NCBI GenBank assembly: GCA_963824195.1
Contig: CAWGOJ010000005.1
Location: forward strand, 106,254 to 170,253
DNA length: 64,000 nt
Direction: 5' to 3'
From: Bog-473 sp963824195
GTDB lineage: Bacteria; Actinomycetota; Acidimicrobiia; Acidimicrobiales; RAAP-2
Program-made: the position numbers and the translations under genes
Notes under the pieces: model-generated
Told to the model about the DNA's origin: nothing
Seen by the model: only the letters and a program-made list of their open reading frames with translations
The model's database searches: none
Shown: positions 18,820 to 26,438 of the stretch, piece by piece
Layout: each line of letters begins with the position of its first letter
How positions within the stretch are numbered: position 1 is the stretch's first letter

Positions 18820-20378
18820 GCCCCCGAGTACTCGTCGCGCAACGACTTCTTCACGATCTTGCCGGTGCCCGCACGGGGCCAGTCGGCGCGGACCTCGAGT
18901 TGCTCGGGGATCTTCTGGGTCATCAGCCCCGCCTCGCGGCAGAAGGCGACGACGTCAGTGAGCTCGAGCCCGTCCACCCCATCGGCGAGCTGCACCACGG
19001 CGCAGACGCGCTCACCCCGCTCGGGGTCGGGGAGCCCGATCACCGCCACCTCGACCACCTTGGGATGGGTGTAGAGCAGATCCTCGATCTCCTTGGCACT
19101 GATGTTCTCCCCCTTGCGGACGATCACGTCCTTCAGGCGGCCGGTCAGGGTGAGGTGCCCGTCGGCGCGGAGCCGTCCCAGGTCGCCGGTGCGGAAGAAG
19201 CCGTCCTCGTCGAAGGCCTCCTCGTTGAGCGCGGGGTCGGTATAGCCGTGGAAGACCATCGGGCCCTTCACTCGCACCTCCCCCTCATCGTCGGGCCCGG
19301 CGATCCGACCGTCGAGCGTGACGATGCGGACCTCGGCGCCCTCGACCGGCCGGCCGTCCGTGTTGGCCAGCTGCTCGTCCGTGTCGTGCGGCGAGCCGTT
19401 CGAGATCATCGGTACCTCGGTCATGCCGTAGCCGTGCACGACACCGCGCCCCCCGATTTCGTCGCGCACCTCGTAGTGGATCTCGGGGGGCTTGGCCGCG
19501 CCTCCGCCGGACATGAGCCGCAAGGCGGGGAGGATGGGGTCGTCAGGGGTCTTGCGCTGCTCGGCGAGATAGGCGACGTAGAACGCGGTGCTCCCACCCA
19601 CCATGGTCGCCCCGTGCTTGCGGAAGATCGGCAGGACGTCAGGGGCGGAGAAGACCTCGACCAGGATGGCCGGGAACCCGAAGGAGAGCATCGTGACCAG
19701 ATAGTCGGGCCCGGCGATGTGCGCGAATGGGAACGCAATGGAGCCGACGTCATCGGGGCCCATGTCGAGGGCGCGGGCGAGGCCCCAGCCCCCGGCGATC
19801 AGCGTCTGATCGGTGTGCTGCACGCCTTTGGGATCGGCCGTGGAGCCGGAGGTGTAGTAGATCCAGCGGATCGGGGCGGCGTCGGGTGCGGTCCCCGGGG
19901 GCGGTGGGGGCAGCACCGCGGGGTCGGCTTCAGGAAGGCCGCCATCGATGGTGAGGATCGTCGGCCGGGTGGGGGCGTCGGCCAGAGCGCGGTCGGCGAT
20001 GGCGCCGAAGTCGATGTCCCGCCAGGTGCCGGGGATGACGAACAGCGAGGCGCCGGTCTGGCGGAGGGCGAACCCGACCTCACGCTCACGGTACAGGTGG
20101 ATGATCGGGTTCTGGACAGCGCCGAGGCGGGACAGCGCGATGGAGAGGACGACGGTATCGATGCGCGTGGGCAGCTGCCACGACACGACCGAGCCGGTGG
20201 TGACGCCCATGCCCTGGAGGCCGGCGGCGGCACGTTCGGCGCGGTCCCGGAACGCTCCGAACGTGACGGTGTCGCCGTCCGCTGCAATGAGCATGGGGTG
20301 GTCGGGCGACGCCTCGGCGCGGCGGTCGACGAGCTCCCACATGGTGCGGGCGCCGGTGAGTATCTCGCTCGTGCTCAT
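18816..20378 (-). CDS. Acyl-CoA synthetase (AMP-forming ligase)
   Basis: This 520-residue ANL-superfamily ligase adenylates a carboxylic acid and transfers it to CoA. The P-loop is YYTSGSTADPKGVQHT, then HGYGMTE, the hinge TGRLKDVIVRKGENISAKEIEDLL and the C-terminal lysine in RAGTGKIVKKSLRDEY. It looks most like cyclohexanecarboxylate/medium-chain acyl ligases. The ATG at 20378 follows GGAGG on the reverse strand, which decides the start against a longer frame. It precedes the LMW phosphatase in one operon; no beta-oxidation genes are adjacent, so the substrate is unknown. Confidence 0.9.
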   Translation of the reverse strand: MSTSEILTGARTMWELVDRRAEASPDHPMLIAADGDTVTFGAFRDRAERAAAGLQGMGVTTGSVVSWQLPTRIDTVVLSIALSRLGAVQNPIIHLYREREVGFALRQTGASLFVIPGTWRDIDFGAIADRALADAPTRPTILTIDGGLPEADPAVLPPPPPGTAPDAAPIRWIYYTSGSTADPKGVQHTDQTLIAGGWGLARALDMGPDDVGSIAFPFAHIAGPDYLVTMLSFGFPAILVEVFSAPDVLPIFRKHGATMVGGSTAFYVAYLAEQRKTPDDPILPALRLMSGGGAAKPPEIHYEVRDEIGGRGVVHGYGMTEVPMISNGSPHDTDEQLANTDGRPVEGAEVRIVTLDGRIAGPDDEGEVRVKGPMVFHGYTDPALNEEAFDEDGFFRTGDLGRLRADGHLTLTGRLKDVIVRKGENISAKEIEDLLYTHPKVVEVAVIGLPDPERGERVCAVVQLADGVDGLELTDVVAFCREAGLMTQKIPEQLEVRADWPRAGTGKIVKKSLRDEYSGA

Positions 20379-20517
20379 GACGCCTCCTTTCGGGACCTCT
20401 CTCATAGCAGGTGGCGGCGGCTCGCCGGGACTGAGGGCGGCAAGGGGAGAGAGGGCCGGCACCGGCGCTCCGAGGCCTTGCCGCGACGGCGGGCACGGCG
20501 CAGGGCAGAATGGCCAC

Positions 20518-20799
20518 GTGGCGAAGCGTCCGGTGCACTCCGATCCCCCCGATCCCGTTGGCGGTGGCGGGGGCGGGGGTGGCGGCAAGGAGGTCGACCG
20601 CAAGCACCAGGCCACCCTGGTCGGGGTCGCCGTGGCGGTCATCCTGCTGGTCTGGTTCGCGCTGGCCAACCTGGGCCGGGTCAGGATCGATTTCTGGGTC
20701 TTCCACCGTCAGGCGCCCCTGATCCTCGTCATCGTGATCTCGGGCCTGCTCGGCGCGCTGATCGCCGCGCTCGTCATGCGCCGCAAGACCGGGGAGTAG
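20518..20799 (+). CDS. LapA-like (DUF1049) membrane protein
   Basis: A 93-residue protein from GTG 20518. The N-terminus is polar with a run of nine glycines, followed by two TM helices (TLVGVAVAVILLVWFALANLG and APLILVIVISGLLGALIAALV) separated by the conserved RVRIDFWVF. It ends MRRKTGE. This is the LapA/DUF1049 pattern; in proteobacteria the family helps assemble or scaffold envelope proteins. The gene is divergent from the acyl-CoA ligase across 139 bp. Confidence 0.75.
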   Translation: MAKRPVHSDPPDPVGGGGGGGGGKEVDRKHQATLVGVAVAVILLVWFALANLGRVRIDFWVFHRQAPLILVIVISGLLGALIAALVMRRKTGE

Positions 20800-20910
20800 T
20801 GACCCGAGCCCCCGGTCGCCGGCGCCGGTGCCGCCCGGGAGGGGGCGGACCCTCCTGAGCTGGGCGTGAGGCCAACCGTTACAACTCCGTGACCGCGTGC
20901 CGACCGCTCC

Positions 20911-20926
20911 GAACGCGTTCTAAGCT
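20911..20926 (+). promoter_or_regulatory. Palindrome plus -10-like TAAGCT before DUF3040 gene
   Basis: GAACGCGTTC (20911-20920) is a 10-bp palindrome abutting TAAGCT (20921-20926). A transcript from here would have an untranslated leader of about 115 bases before the DUF3040 gene. No convincing -35 is seen. Confidence 0.3.
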
Positions 20927-21047
20927 GAGTGGCGGTGGAGACCGCCGAGTGGGCAGGAACGAACGAGCACAATCTGATTGTCCGCGCCGTCCGGGCGTGC
21001 AAACATGGGGCGCAGATGGATGTGGAGATCCCCAGGGGCAGGTGGTA

Positions 21048-21452
21048 GTGCCACTTTCCGACCACGAACAGCGAATCCTGGCCGAGCTCGAGGAGTCCCT
21101 GGTTCGCCAGGACCCCGAGTTTGCCGAACGCGTCAGGTCGGAGACCGTCTACCGGCACGCGGGTCGCTACTGCAAGTGGGCTGCCGTCACCTTCGTCCTC
21201 GGCGTGGTCATCCTGGTGGCGTTCTACAGCAAGTCGGTCATCGCCGGCTTCCTCGGCGTCATCATCATGTTCGCCTCCGCCGTCTGGTTCGAGCGGAACC
21301 TGCGGCGCATGGGACGGGCCGGCTGGCACGACCTGACGCGTGCGAAGGACGGGGAGCAGTCCAAATCGGCCGGCGCGTCGAACGGGATCGAGGGCGCGGT
21401 GACCGAGGCGCGCGACTGGTTCCGCTCCCGCTTCCACCGGCGCGAGGACTGA
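21048..21452 (+). CDS. DUF3040 membrane protein
   Basis: From the GTG at 21048 the protein has 134 residues and the standard DUF3040 start PLSDHEQRILAELEESLVRQDPEFA. Two TM helices follow (WAAVTFVLGVVILVAFYSK and IAGFLGVIIMFASAVWFE), then a polar tail ending RSRFHRRED. The family is actinobacterial, of unknown role, and commonly found close to mraZ, as here (3 kb upstream). The longer frame from 20889 has an unlikely Cys/Arg-rich N-terminus and is rejected. Confidence 0.82.
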   Translation: MPLSDHEQRILAELEESLVRQDPEFAERVRSETVYRHAGRYCKWAAVTFVLGVVILVAFYSKSVIAGFLGVIIMFASAVWFERNLRRMGRAGWHDLTRAKDGEQSKSAGASNGIEGAVTEARDWFRSRFHRRED

Positions 21453-21519
21453 GCATCTCGCTGGGCTGTCCGCGGACCCGCTGAGCCGCGACCCCCGGTG
21501 TCGAGGTAGCCCTGGTCCC

Positions 21520-22458
21520 GTGGCAGACCTTGCACTGGCCGTCGACATCGGCGGCACGAAGATGGCGGCCGGCTTGGTCTCCCTGGACGGATCCCTGATG
21601 GAACGGGCGATGCTGCCGACGCGGGCGTCGCTGGCTCCGGGGGGTAGGGGCTCGGATTCGGGTCCGAGCGCGGGCGAGGACATCGCCGACCCCGCCGCCG
21701 AGCTCCTGTGGGGAGACCTGGCCGGGTTGGTCGAGCGCGTCATGTCGGCGGTGGGTGCGCGAGACCGGGTGGTCGTCTGCGGCGCCGGCTGTGGCGGTCC
21801 GATGAGCCCGGGCGGTGACGAGGTGTCGCCGCTGAACATCGGGGCGTGGCGATCCTTTCCCTTGCGCTCACGGCTCGCGGCGCTGACCGGGGTGCCGGCC
21901 TTCGTCGACAACGACGCCAAGGCCCTCGCGCTCGGTGAGGGCTGGGTCGGGGTCGCCGCCGGGTGCGAGAATTACATCGCCATGGTGGTGTCGACCGGCG
22001 TCGGTGGCGGCATCGTGCTCGACGGACGGCTGCTCGGCGGGCGGCTCGGCAATGCAGGTCACATCGGCCACGTGGTCGTCGAGCCCGCCGGGCGTGAGTG
22101 CCGGTGCGGCGGCCGTGGGTGCCTCGAGGCGGAGGCGTCGGGCACGGCGCTGGCGGCCATCACCGGGCAGCCGGCACGACTCGCCCCTGCGGTCGTCGTG
22201 GAGCGCGCCGGAACACTGGTCGGTCGGGCCATCGCATCGGCCGTGAACCTCCTCGACCTGCCGCTCGCGGTCGTGAGCGGGTCGGTGGCGCTCGGGTTCG
22301 GCGATCCCTTCTTCCGGGCCGCCCAGGCGGAGATGGATCGGCTCTGTGGGCTCGAGTTCGCGCGGGGTGCGCGGGTGGTCCCGGGAGGGCTGGGCGACCG
22401 TGGCCCGCTCATCGGCGCCGCCCGGGTCGGTTGGCGCGGCACGGGAGTGGGGGCGTGA
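21520..22458 (+). CDS. ROK-family sugar kinase
   Basis: This 312-residue kinase opens with ALAVDIGGTKMAAGLV (ATP phosphate loop) and has the ROK zinc motif ECRCGGRGCLE near 192-202. The catalytic aspartate lies in PAFVDNDAKALALGE. At the sugar-binding ExGH motif the sequence reads H181-I-G-H184, with histidine instead of glutamate, so glucose specificity should not be assumed. The GTG start is 7 bases after TAGCCC. It ends in GTGA with the next small gene. Polyphosphate or ATP use cannot be told from the sequence. Confidence 0.87.
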   Translation: MADLALAVDIGGTKMAAGLVSLDGSLMERAMLPTRASLAPGGRGSDSGPSAGEDIADPAAELLWGDLAGLVERVMSAVGARDRVVVCGAGCGGPMSPGGDEVSPLNIGAWRSFPLRSRLAALTGVPAFVDNDAKALALGEGWVGVAAGCENYIAMVVSTGVGGGIVLDGRLLGGRLGNAGHIGHVVVEPAGRECRCGGRGCLEAEASGTALAAITGQPARLAPAVVVERAGTLVGRAIASAVNLLDLPLAVVSGSVALGFGDPFFRAAQAEMDRLCGLEFARGARVVPGGLGDRGPLIGAARVGWRGTGVGA

Positions 22459-22730
22459 GCCGTGCCCGGTGGGGGAGGGACGCCGCCGTGGTGGCGCGGG
22501 CCGTGCTCCCACATCCGGGGCTGTGGTGGGCCTCCCTCGGGGCCCTGCGCCGACTGGCGCGACGTGGGTGGTGGCACCGCCCTCCGTTCGTGCCGCTGCC
22601 GGGGGAGGCGTACTGGCGCTTCCGGCTGGTCACCGCCTACGGCGGGGAGGGAGAGGCCGAGGCACTGACCGCGTCCGACGTCGTGGCCTACCTCCGGTGG
22701 TGTCAGAGGGCACGCCCCGGCCGCGGGTAG
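22455..22730 (+). CDS. Small conserved-looking protein, unknown
   Basis: A 91-residue basic protein starting GTG at 22455, overlapping the ROK kinase stop by GTGA. It is rich in R and W (LWWASLGALRRLARRGWWHR) with the segment PFVPLPGEAYWRFRLVTAYGG and a C-terminal helix LTASDVVAYLRWCQRAR. The hydrophobic/arginine pattern suggests a membrane-surface or soluble helical protein. No family name is certain. Coupling to the kinase and the clean end before the HNH gene support it as real. Confidence 0.6.
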   Translation: MSRARWGRDAAVVARAVLPHPGLWWASLGALRRLARRGWWHRPPFVPLPGEAYWRFRLVTAYGGEGEAEALTASDVVAYLRWCQRARPGRG

Positions 22731-22733
22731 CCT
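22728..22733 (+). promoter_or_regulatory. -10 hexamer TAGCCT of HNH gene
   Basis: TAGCCT overlaps the stop codon of the previous gene and lies 9 bases before the ATG at 22743, with no Shine-Dalgarno between: a probable leaderless start inside a run of same-strand genes. Confidence 0.4.
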
Positions 22734-22742
22734 CTCTGGGGT

Positions 22743-23249
22743 ATGGAGCGGGTGCTCCTCCTCAACGCGACCTACGAGCCGCTGGCCCTCGTCTCTGATC
22801 GCCGTGCCGTCGTTCTCATGCTTGCGGGTCGGGCCGAGGCGGTGGCCATCCGCGACGACTGCAAGGTCTTCCACTCGGCGAGGCTCGAGATCGAGGTGCC
22901 CTCGATCGTGCGGCTCGCCCACATGGTGCGCATCCCGCGGTGGGCTCGCACGCCGCCGGTCACGCGGCGGTCGGTCCTGCGCCGGGATGGCGGGCTGTGC
23001 GTGTACTGCTCCCAGCCGGCCGACACGATCGACCACGTGATCCCCCGCAGTCGTGGCGGCACGCACGACTGGTCCAACGTTGTCGCCGCCTGCAAGCGCG
23101 ACAACCTGGAGAAGGCCGATCAGTTGCTCTCCGAGCTGGGCTGGACGCTGCGCGTGAAGCCGGCCCCACCCGACGGGCACCTGTGGCGGCTGCGCCACCT
23201 CTCTGACGTGGACCCCTTGTGGGAGCCGTATCTGGCCGCGGCCTCCTGA
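22743..23249 (+). CDS. HNH endonuclease family protein
   Basis: This 168-residue stand-alone HNH protein is of a type widespread in actinobacteria. The N-terminal half starts VLLLNATYEPLALVSDRRAV. The nuclease core has a zinc CxxC (LCVYC), TIDHVIPRSRGG and SNVVAACKRDNLEK. The missing inteins, phage terminase or restriction partners suggest a chromosomal housekeeping or repair role rather than mobility. The next gene begins at or before its stop. Confidence 0.88.
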   Translation: MERVLLLNATYEPLALVSDRRAVVLMLAGRAEAVAIRDDCKVFHSARLEIEVPSIVRLAHMVRIPRWARTPPVTRRSVLRRDGGLCVYCSQPADTIDHVIPRSRGGTHDWSNVVAACKRDNLEKADQLLSELGWTLRVKPAPPDGHLWRLRHLSDVDPLWEPYLAAAS

Positions 23250-23251
23250 GG

Positions 23252-23959
23252 TTGCCCTCCTCGCAGCCGCTCTTCGACGTCGAGCAGTTCCGCTCTGAGC
23301 CGCGGCGTCTGGCCCTCGCCCGTGAGGTGGCGCGCCCGACCCTGGTCCTCGGCAGCACCCAGCCGGCGGAGCTCGTGGACCACCTGGCGCTACGCCGGCA
23401 CGCCGCGGAGCTGGCCCGGCGTCGCGGCGGGGGCGGCGCGGTGTATCTCGAGCCGGGTCGCCAGCTCTGGATGGACGCCTGGATACCGAGGGACGATCCA
23501 CTGTGGGCGCCCGACGTCTCGGTCGCGGCTGAGTGGGTCGGTGCGTGGTGGACCGATGCCCTGGCCCACCTCGGGCAGCACGGCTTGGGCACGCATACGG
23601 GCCGTTCCGTACCGGGTGGGCTCGGGGGGCTCGTGTGCTTCGCCGGCCGGGGTCCCGGCGAGGTGTTCCACCGCGGGCGCAAGCTGGTCGGCCTGTCGCA
23701 GTGGCGTTCCCGCGACGGCGCGCTCTTCTCGTCGTGCGCCTACCTCCGCTGGGATCCCGCCCCGCTGCTGGGGCTGCTCCACGTCGACGAGCACGCCCGG
23801 GACGAGCTCGGTCGCGACCTGATGCCGCTGGCGGTCGGACTGCGCGAGCTGGAGCCGCCCGTCGAGGACCTGGGTCGCGTGCGGGACGAGCTCCTGGGCT
23901 CGTTCCCCGTCCTGGCTGTGCCGTCGTGGCGGGACGGCGACGCTCCGGGCGTCGTGTAG
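23252..23959 (+). CDS. Lipoate-protein ligase A-family protein
   Basis: The biotin/lipoate ligase fold is shown by ARRRGGGGAVYLEPG (the usual RRxSGGGAV), WIPRDDPLW, GLVCFAGRGPGEVFHRGRKLVGLSQ with the catalytic lysine in RKLVG, and LRWDPAPLLGLL. The start is uncertain: TTG 23252 gives 235 residues, while TTG 23219 would overlap the HNH gene. Members attach lipoate or octanoate to acceptor domains, or act as amidotransferases; no gcvH or E2 gene is near. Confidence 0.78.
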   Translation: MPSSQPLFDVEQFRSEPRRLALAREVARPTLVLGSTQPAELVDHLALRRHAAELARRRGGGGAVYLEPGRQLWMDAWIPRDDPLWAPDVSVAAEWVGAWWTDALAHLGQHGLGTHTGRSVPGGLGGLVCFAGRGPGEVFHRGRKLVGLSQWRSRDGALFSSCAYLRWDPAPLLGLLHVDEHARDELGRDLMPLAVGLRELEPPVEDLGRVRDELLGSFPVLAVPSWRDGDAPGVV

Positions 23960-24106
23960 CGGCCCTTCTCGCCGCACCCGCTTCGACCACCCATTCCGCC
24001 GCTTCTCCCGAGCGGCTCCCGGCCGTCCGCTCCCGGTGATCGCGCGCGCCGGTGGAGGCCGATGGGGGGAGGCGGTTGCTTTTGAGTTGCGGGGGGTTCA
24101 TGGTGG

Positions 24107-24135
24107 TTGTGGAGTGGAGGGAAATGGCGTAAAGT
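24107..24135 (+). promoter_or_regulatory. Promoter of the mra/division operon
   Basis: TTGTGG (24107-24112) and TAAAGT (24130-24135) are separated by 17 bp, a good sigma-70 layout. The -10 and spacer lie within the MraZ-type repeats, so the operator covers the promoter core. The transcript would have a leader of about 60 bases before mraZ. Confidence 0.5.
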
Positions 24136-24150
24136 GGTTCGAAATGGTGC
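24111..24150 (+). promoter_or_regulatory. MraZ operator: four 10-bp direct repeats
   Basis: Four decamers follow without gaps: GGAGTGGAGG, GAAATGGCGT, AAAGTGGTTC and GAAATGGTGC. Each has A(G/A)TGG at positions 3-7, so the core recurs once per helical turn. Known MraZ sites are tandem TGGG or AAAGTG boxes at a similar spacing, bound by a ring-shaped MraZ oligomer. Confidence 0.7.
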
Positions 24151-24201
24151 AACCGAGCGTCAAAGGACGCAGGCCAGGGAGCGTCGTGGGAGATACAGCC
24201 G

Positions 24202-24621
24202 GTGGCAGGCTTCGTCGGGAGGTACGAGCACTCGCTCGACACGAAGGGCAGGGTGATCCTGCCCGCGAAGTTCCGCGCCCAGTTCGAGCGGGGTGGCTAC
24301 CTGACCCAGAACTCGGAGGGCTGCCTCGCCCTCTGGACGCCGGGGGAGTTCGAGCGCCAGATGCAGGCGATGCAGGAGCGGGCCGATGCCGGACGCTCCG
24401 ACCGGAACCGAGCGCGGATCTGGGCCTCGAACTCAGCCGAGGTCGAGATCGATCGTCAGGGGCGGATGCCGATCCCGGCGCACCTGCGGTCGTTCGCCGG
24501 ACTGGAGGCCGAGGTACTCGTGCACGGAGCCATCGACCGAGTCGAGCTCTGGAACCCCGCGGCCTGGGCGGAACGGGTGCTGCCCGAGGAGAGCTGGCTC
24601 CTCGAGGACGAGGGGGAGTAA
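24202..24621 (+). CDS. mraZ: Transcriptional regulator MraZ
   Basis: MraZ is the ring-forming repressor of the division/cell-wall operon. The 139-residue protein has two SpoVT/AbrB-type DNA-binding halves, marked by DTKGRVILPAKFRAQF (about 13-28) and DRQGRMPIPAHLRSF. It starts with GTG at 24202 (VAGFVGRYEHSLDTKGR). A 40-bp block of operator repeats lies 50 bp upstream, consistent with autorepression. A 185-bp gap separates it from rsmH, larger than usual. Confidence 0.95.
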   Translation: MAGFVGRYEHSLDTKGRVILPAKFRAQFERGGYLTQNSEGCLALWTPGEFERQMQAMQERADAGRSDRNRARIWASNSAEVEIDRQGRMPIPAHLRSFAGLEAEVLVHGAIDRVELWNPAAWAERVLPEESWLLEDEGE

Positions 24622-24806
24622 GGCCCACAGGGACGAGAAGAGAGAGAAGAGAAAGGACACTCGACAGGACCACGACGACGCCACACGGAACGCACTGGAC
24701 CATGTGCAGCTCCTCGACCGGCACGCTGGAAGCCCACTCCACCCACTTCCTCGCTGGTCGTACGGATCTCCACCTCCCTCTCGACCTGCTGGCCGGGGGG
24801 CTGCAG

Positions 24807-25742
24807 ATGGCCCACTCGTTCGAACACATCCCGGTGCTGCGCGACGAAGTGGTGTCGCTCTACGCGTCCGTGCCCCCCGGCATCCTCGTCGACGCGACTG
24901 TCGGCGGGGGAGGTCACGCCGCGGCGTTGCTCGAGGCCTATCCAGGGCTCCGGGTGGTCGGGTTGGATCGCGATGCGGTGGCGCTCGAGGCGGCGCGGCT
25001 CCGGCTGACTTCGTTCGGGGACCGGGTCACGTTGATCCGGTCCCCGTTCTCGGCGTTGGAGGAGGTCATCACCTCCGCCGGGTTCGGCCCCCTGTCGGGC
25101 GTCCTGCTCGACTTGGGGGTCAGTTCGCCCCAGATCGACCGTGCCGAGCGGGGCTTCTCGTACCGGGCGGACGGTCCACTCGACATGCGGATGGACCCCA
25201 CGGCCGGTGTCACGGCGGCCGACCTCGTCAACAGCCTCCCGGAAGGCGCTCTGGCCGCTCTGTTCCGTGAGAACGGAGAGGGGCGACTCTCCGGACGGAT
25301 CGCTCGTGCCATCGTGCGGGCCCGGCCATTGACCACGACCGGTCAGTTGGCCGACGTCGTGTCGGCGGCGGTACCGGCGGCGGCACGGCGCAAGGGGCAC
25401 CCGGCCCGCCGCGTGTTCCAGGCCCTGCGGATTGAGGTCAACGACGAGCTGGGGCAGCTGCGCGCCGCGCTGCCGGCCGCCCTTTCACACCTCGCGGTCG
25501 GCGGCGTGTGTGCCGTCATCAGTTACCACTCCGGTGAGGACCGCCTGACGAAGCAGACCTTTGCCGAGGCTGCGTCCGGTGGGTGCGTCTGCCCGCCGGG
25601 CCTGCCGTGTGTGTGCGGTGCCGTCGCCCGGCACCGCCTCGTCTTCCGTGGCGCCCGCAAGCCGTCGGAGCCGGAGGTCGCCGCGAACCCGCGGGCCGAG
25701 AGTGCTCGGCTGCGCGCCATCGTGCGAACGGACGAGGGCTGA
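24807..25742 (+). CDS. rsmH: 16S rRNA (cytosine1402-N4)-methyltransferase
   Basis: RsmH (MraW) methylates C1402 of 16S rRNA using SAM. From ATG 24807 it has 311 residues beginning HSFEHIPVLRDEVVSLY. It shows the SAM motif VDATVGGGGHAAALL, GVLLDLGVSSPQID, RGFSYRADGPLDMRMD and FQALRIEVNDELGQL near the C-terminus. ATG 24702 in the same frame would add 35 residues not typical of the family. The stop shares one base with the next start (TGATG). Confidence 0.93.
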   Translation: MAHSFEHIPVLRDEVVSLYASVPPGILVDATVGGGGHAAALLEAYPGLRVVGLDRDAVALEAARLRLTSFGDRVTLIRSPFSALEEVITSAGFGPLSGVLLDLGVSSPQIDRAERGFSYRADGPLDMRMDPTAGVTAADLVNSLPEGALAALFRENGEGRLSGRIARAIVRARPLTTTGQLADVVSAAVPAAARRKGHPARRVFQALRIEVNDELGQLRAALPAALSHLAVGGVCAVISYHSGEDRLTKQTFAEAASGGCVCPPGLPCVCGAVARHRLVFRGARKPSEPEVAANPRAESARLRAIVRTDEG

Positions 25743-26438
25743 TGGCGCCCCCCTCCGCGGCAACGGCCGCACCGGCTCGTCGCCACGCCGCCACCGGAGC
25801 CAGCCCGTCGCGTCGCTGGAGTCGTGGTTCAGGGGCTGCTACCCCGGAGACACGCCGGGCGCCGCTCCGGGTCATCTCGGGCCGCGCCCGGTCGGGAACC
25901 CGAACCGGTCGCGTCGCCAGTGGGCGGCCGTTGAACCTCCTGTCCGTCTCGATCGTCGTGGCTGCGCTCTTGGCCGTCGTCGTGGCCCAGGCGCTCCTCG
26001 CAAACGGCCAGGTGCGGTTGTCCACCCTCCAGCACGACCTGACGATCGAGCAGGCCGCGCACCGACAGGCGGAGCTGGCCGTCGCGCAGCTCGAGACGCC
26101 TTCTCGCATCGTCGCTGCGGCAGCCGGTGAGGGCATGGTGCGGCCGACCGGGGTGGTCGAACTGCCTTACGTCTCGCTGTCTGTTCCTCTTCCCACTCCC
26201 AAGGTCACGCCGGCACCCGCACCCGGCACCGGCACCGGCACCGGCACCGGCACCGGCACCGGCACCGACGACGGGGACCGAGACCGCGTCGGCATCGGCA
26301 TCGGCATCGGCATCGGCCACGACGGCCACCTCCGGATCCGCCTCCGGCGCTGCCTCCACGGGCGCCGGCGCGTCGGGGACTGCATCCGCGGGCGCGTCCG
26401 GGTCGATTTCGACGACGACGGCAACCTCGACGCCATGA
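25742..26438 (+). CDS. ftsL: FtsL-like division protein, frame disrupted in repeat
   Basis: The position after rsmH and the topology identify FtsL: a basic cytoplasmic N-terminus (about 65 residues), one TM helix (LNLLSVSIVVAALLAVVVAQ, 64-83) and a periplasmic coiled coil (QVRLSTLQHDLTIEQAA and on to about 120). The ATG at 25742 overlaps the rsmH stop. After a (GGCACC)7 tract the start frame runs on into ftsI without a stop. A +1 frame instead gives an Ala/Ser/Thr/Pro tail that ends TGA at 26436-26438 as ATGA with ftsI. I therefore infer one extra base near 26221-26266. The alternative is a true FtsL-FtsI fusion of 948 residues. Confidence 0.75.
26225..26266 (+). repeat. (GGCACC)7 microsatellite in ftsL
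   Basis: Seven perfect GGCACC units code Gly-Thr in the ftsL start frame and Ala-Pro in the +1 frame. Four GGCATC units follow at about 26291-26314. A run of CCC just before the tract (26222-26224) is a natural place for a one-base error, either during replication or in sequencing. Confidence 0.85.

Noticed and set aside
26225..26314. GGCACC/GGCATC tracts as a phase-variation switch or CRISPR-like repeat
   Set aside because: Units are 6 bp, so loss or gain of units keeps the frame; there are no spacers and no cas genes.
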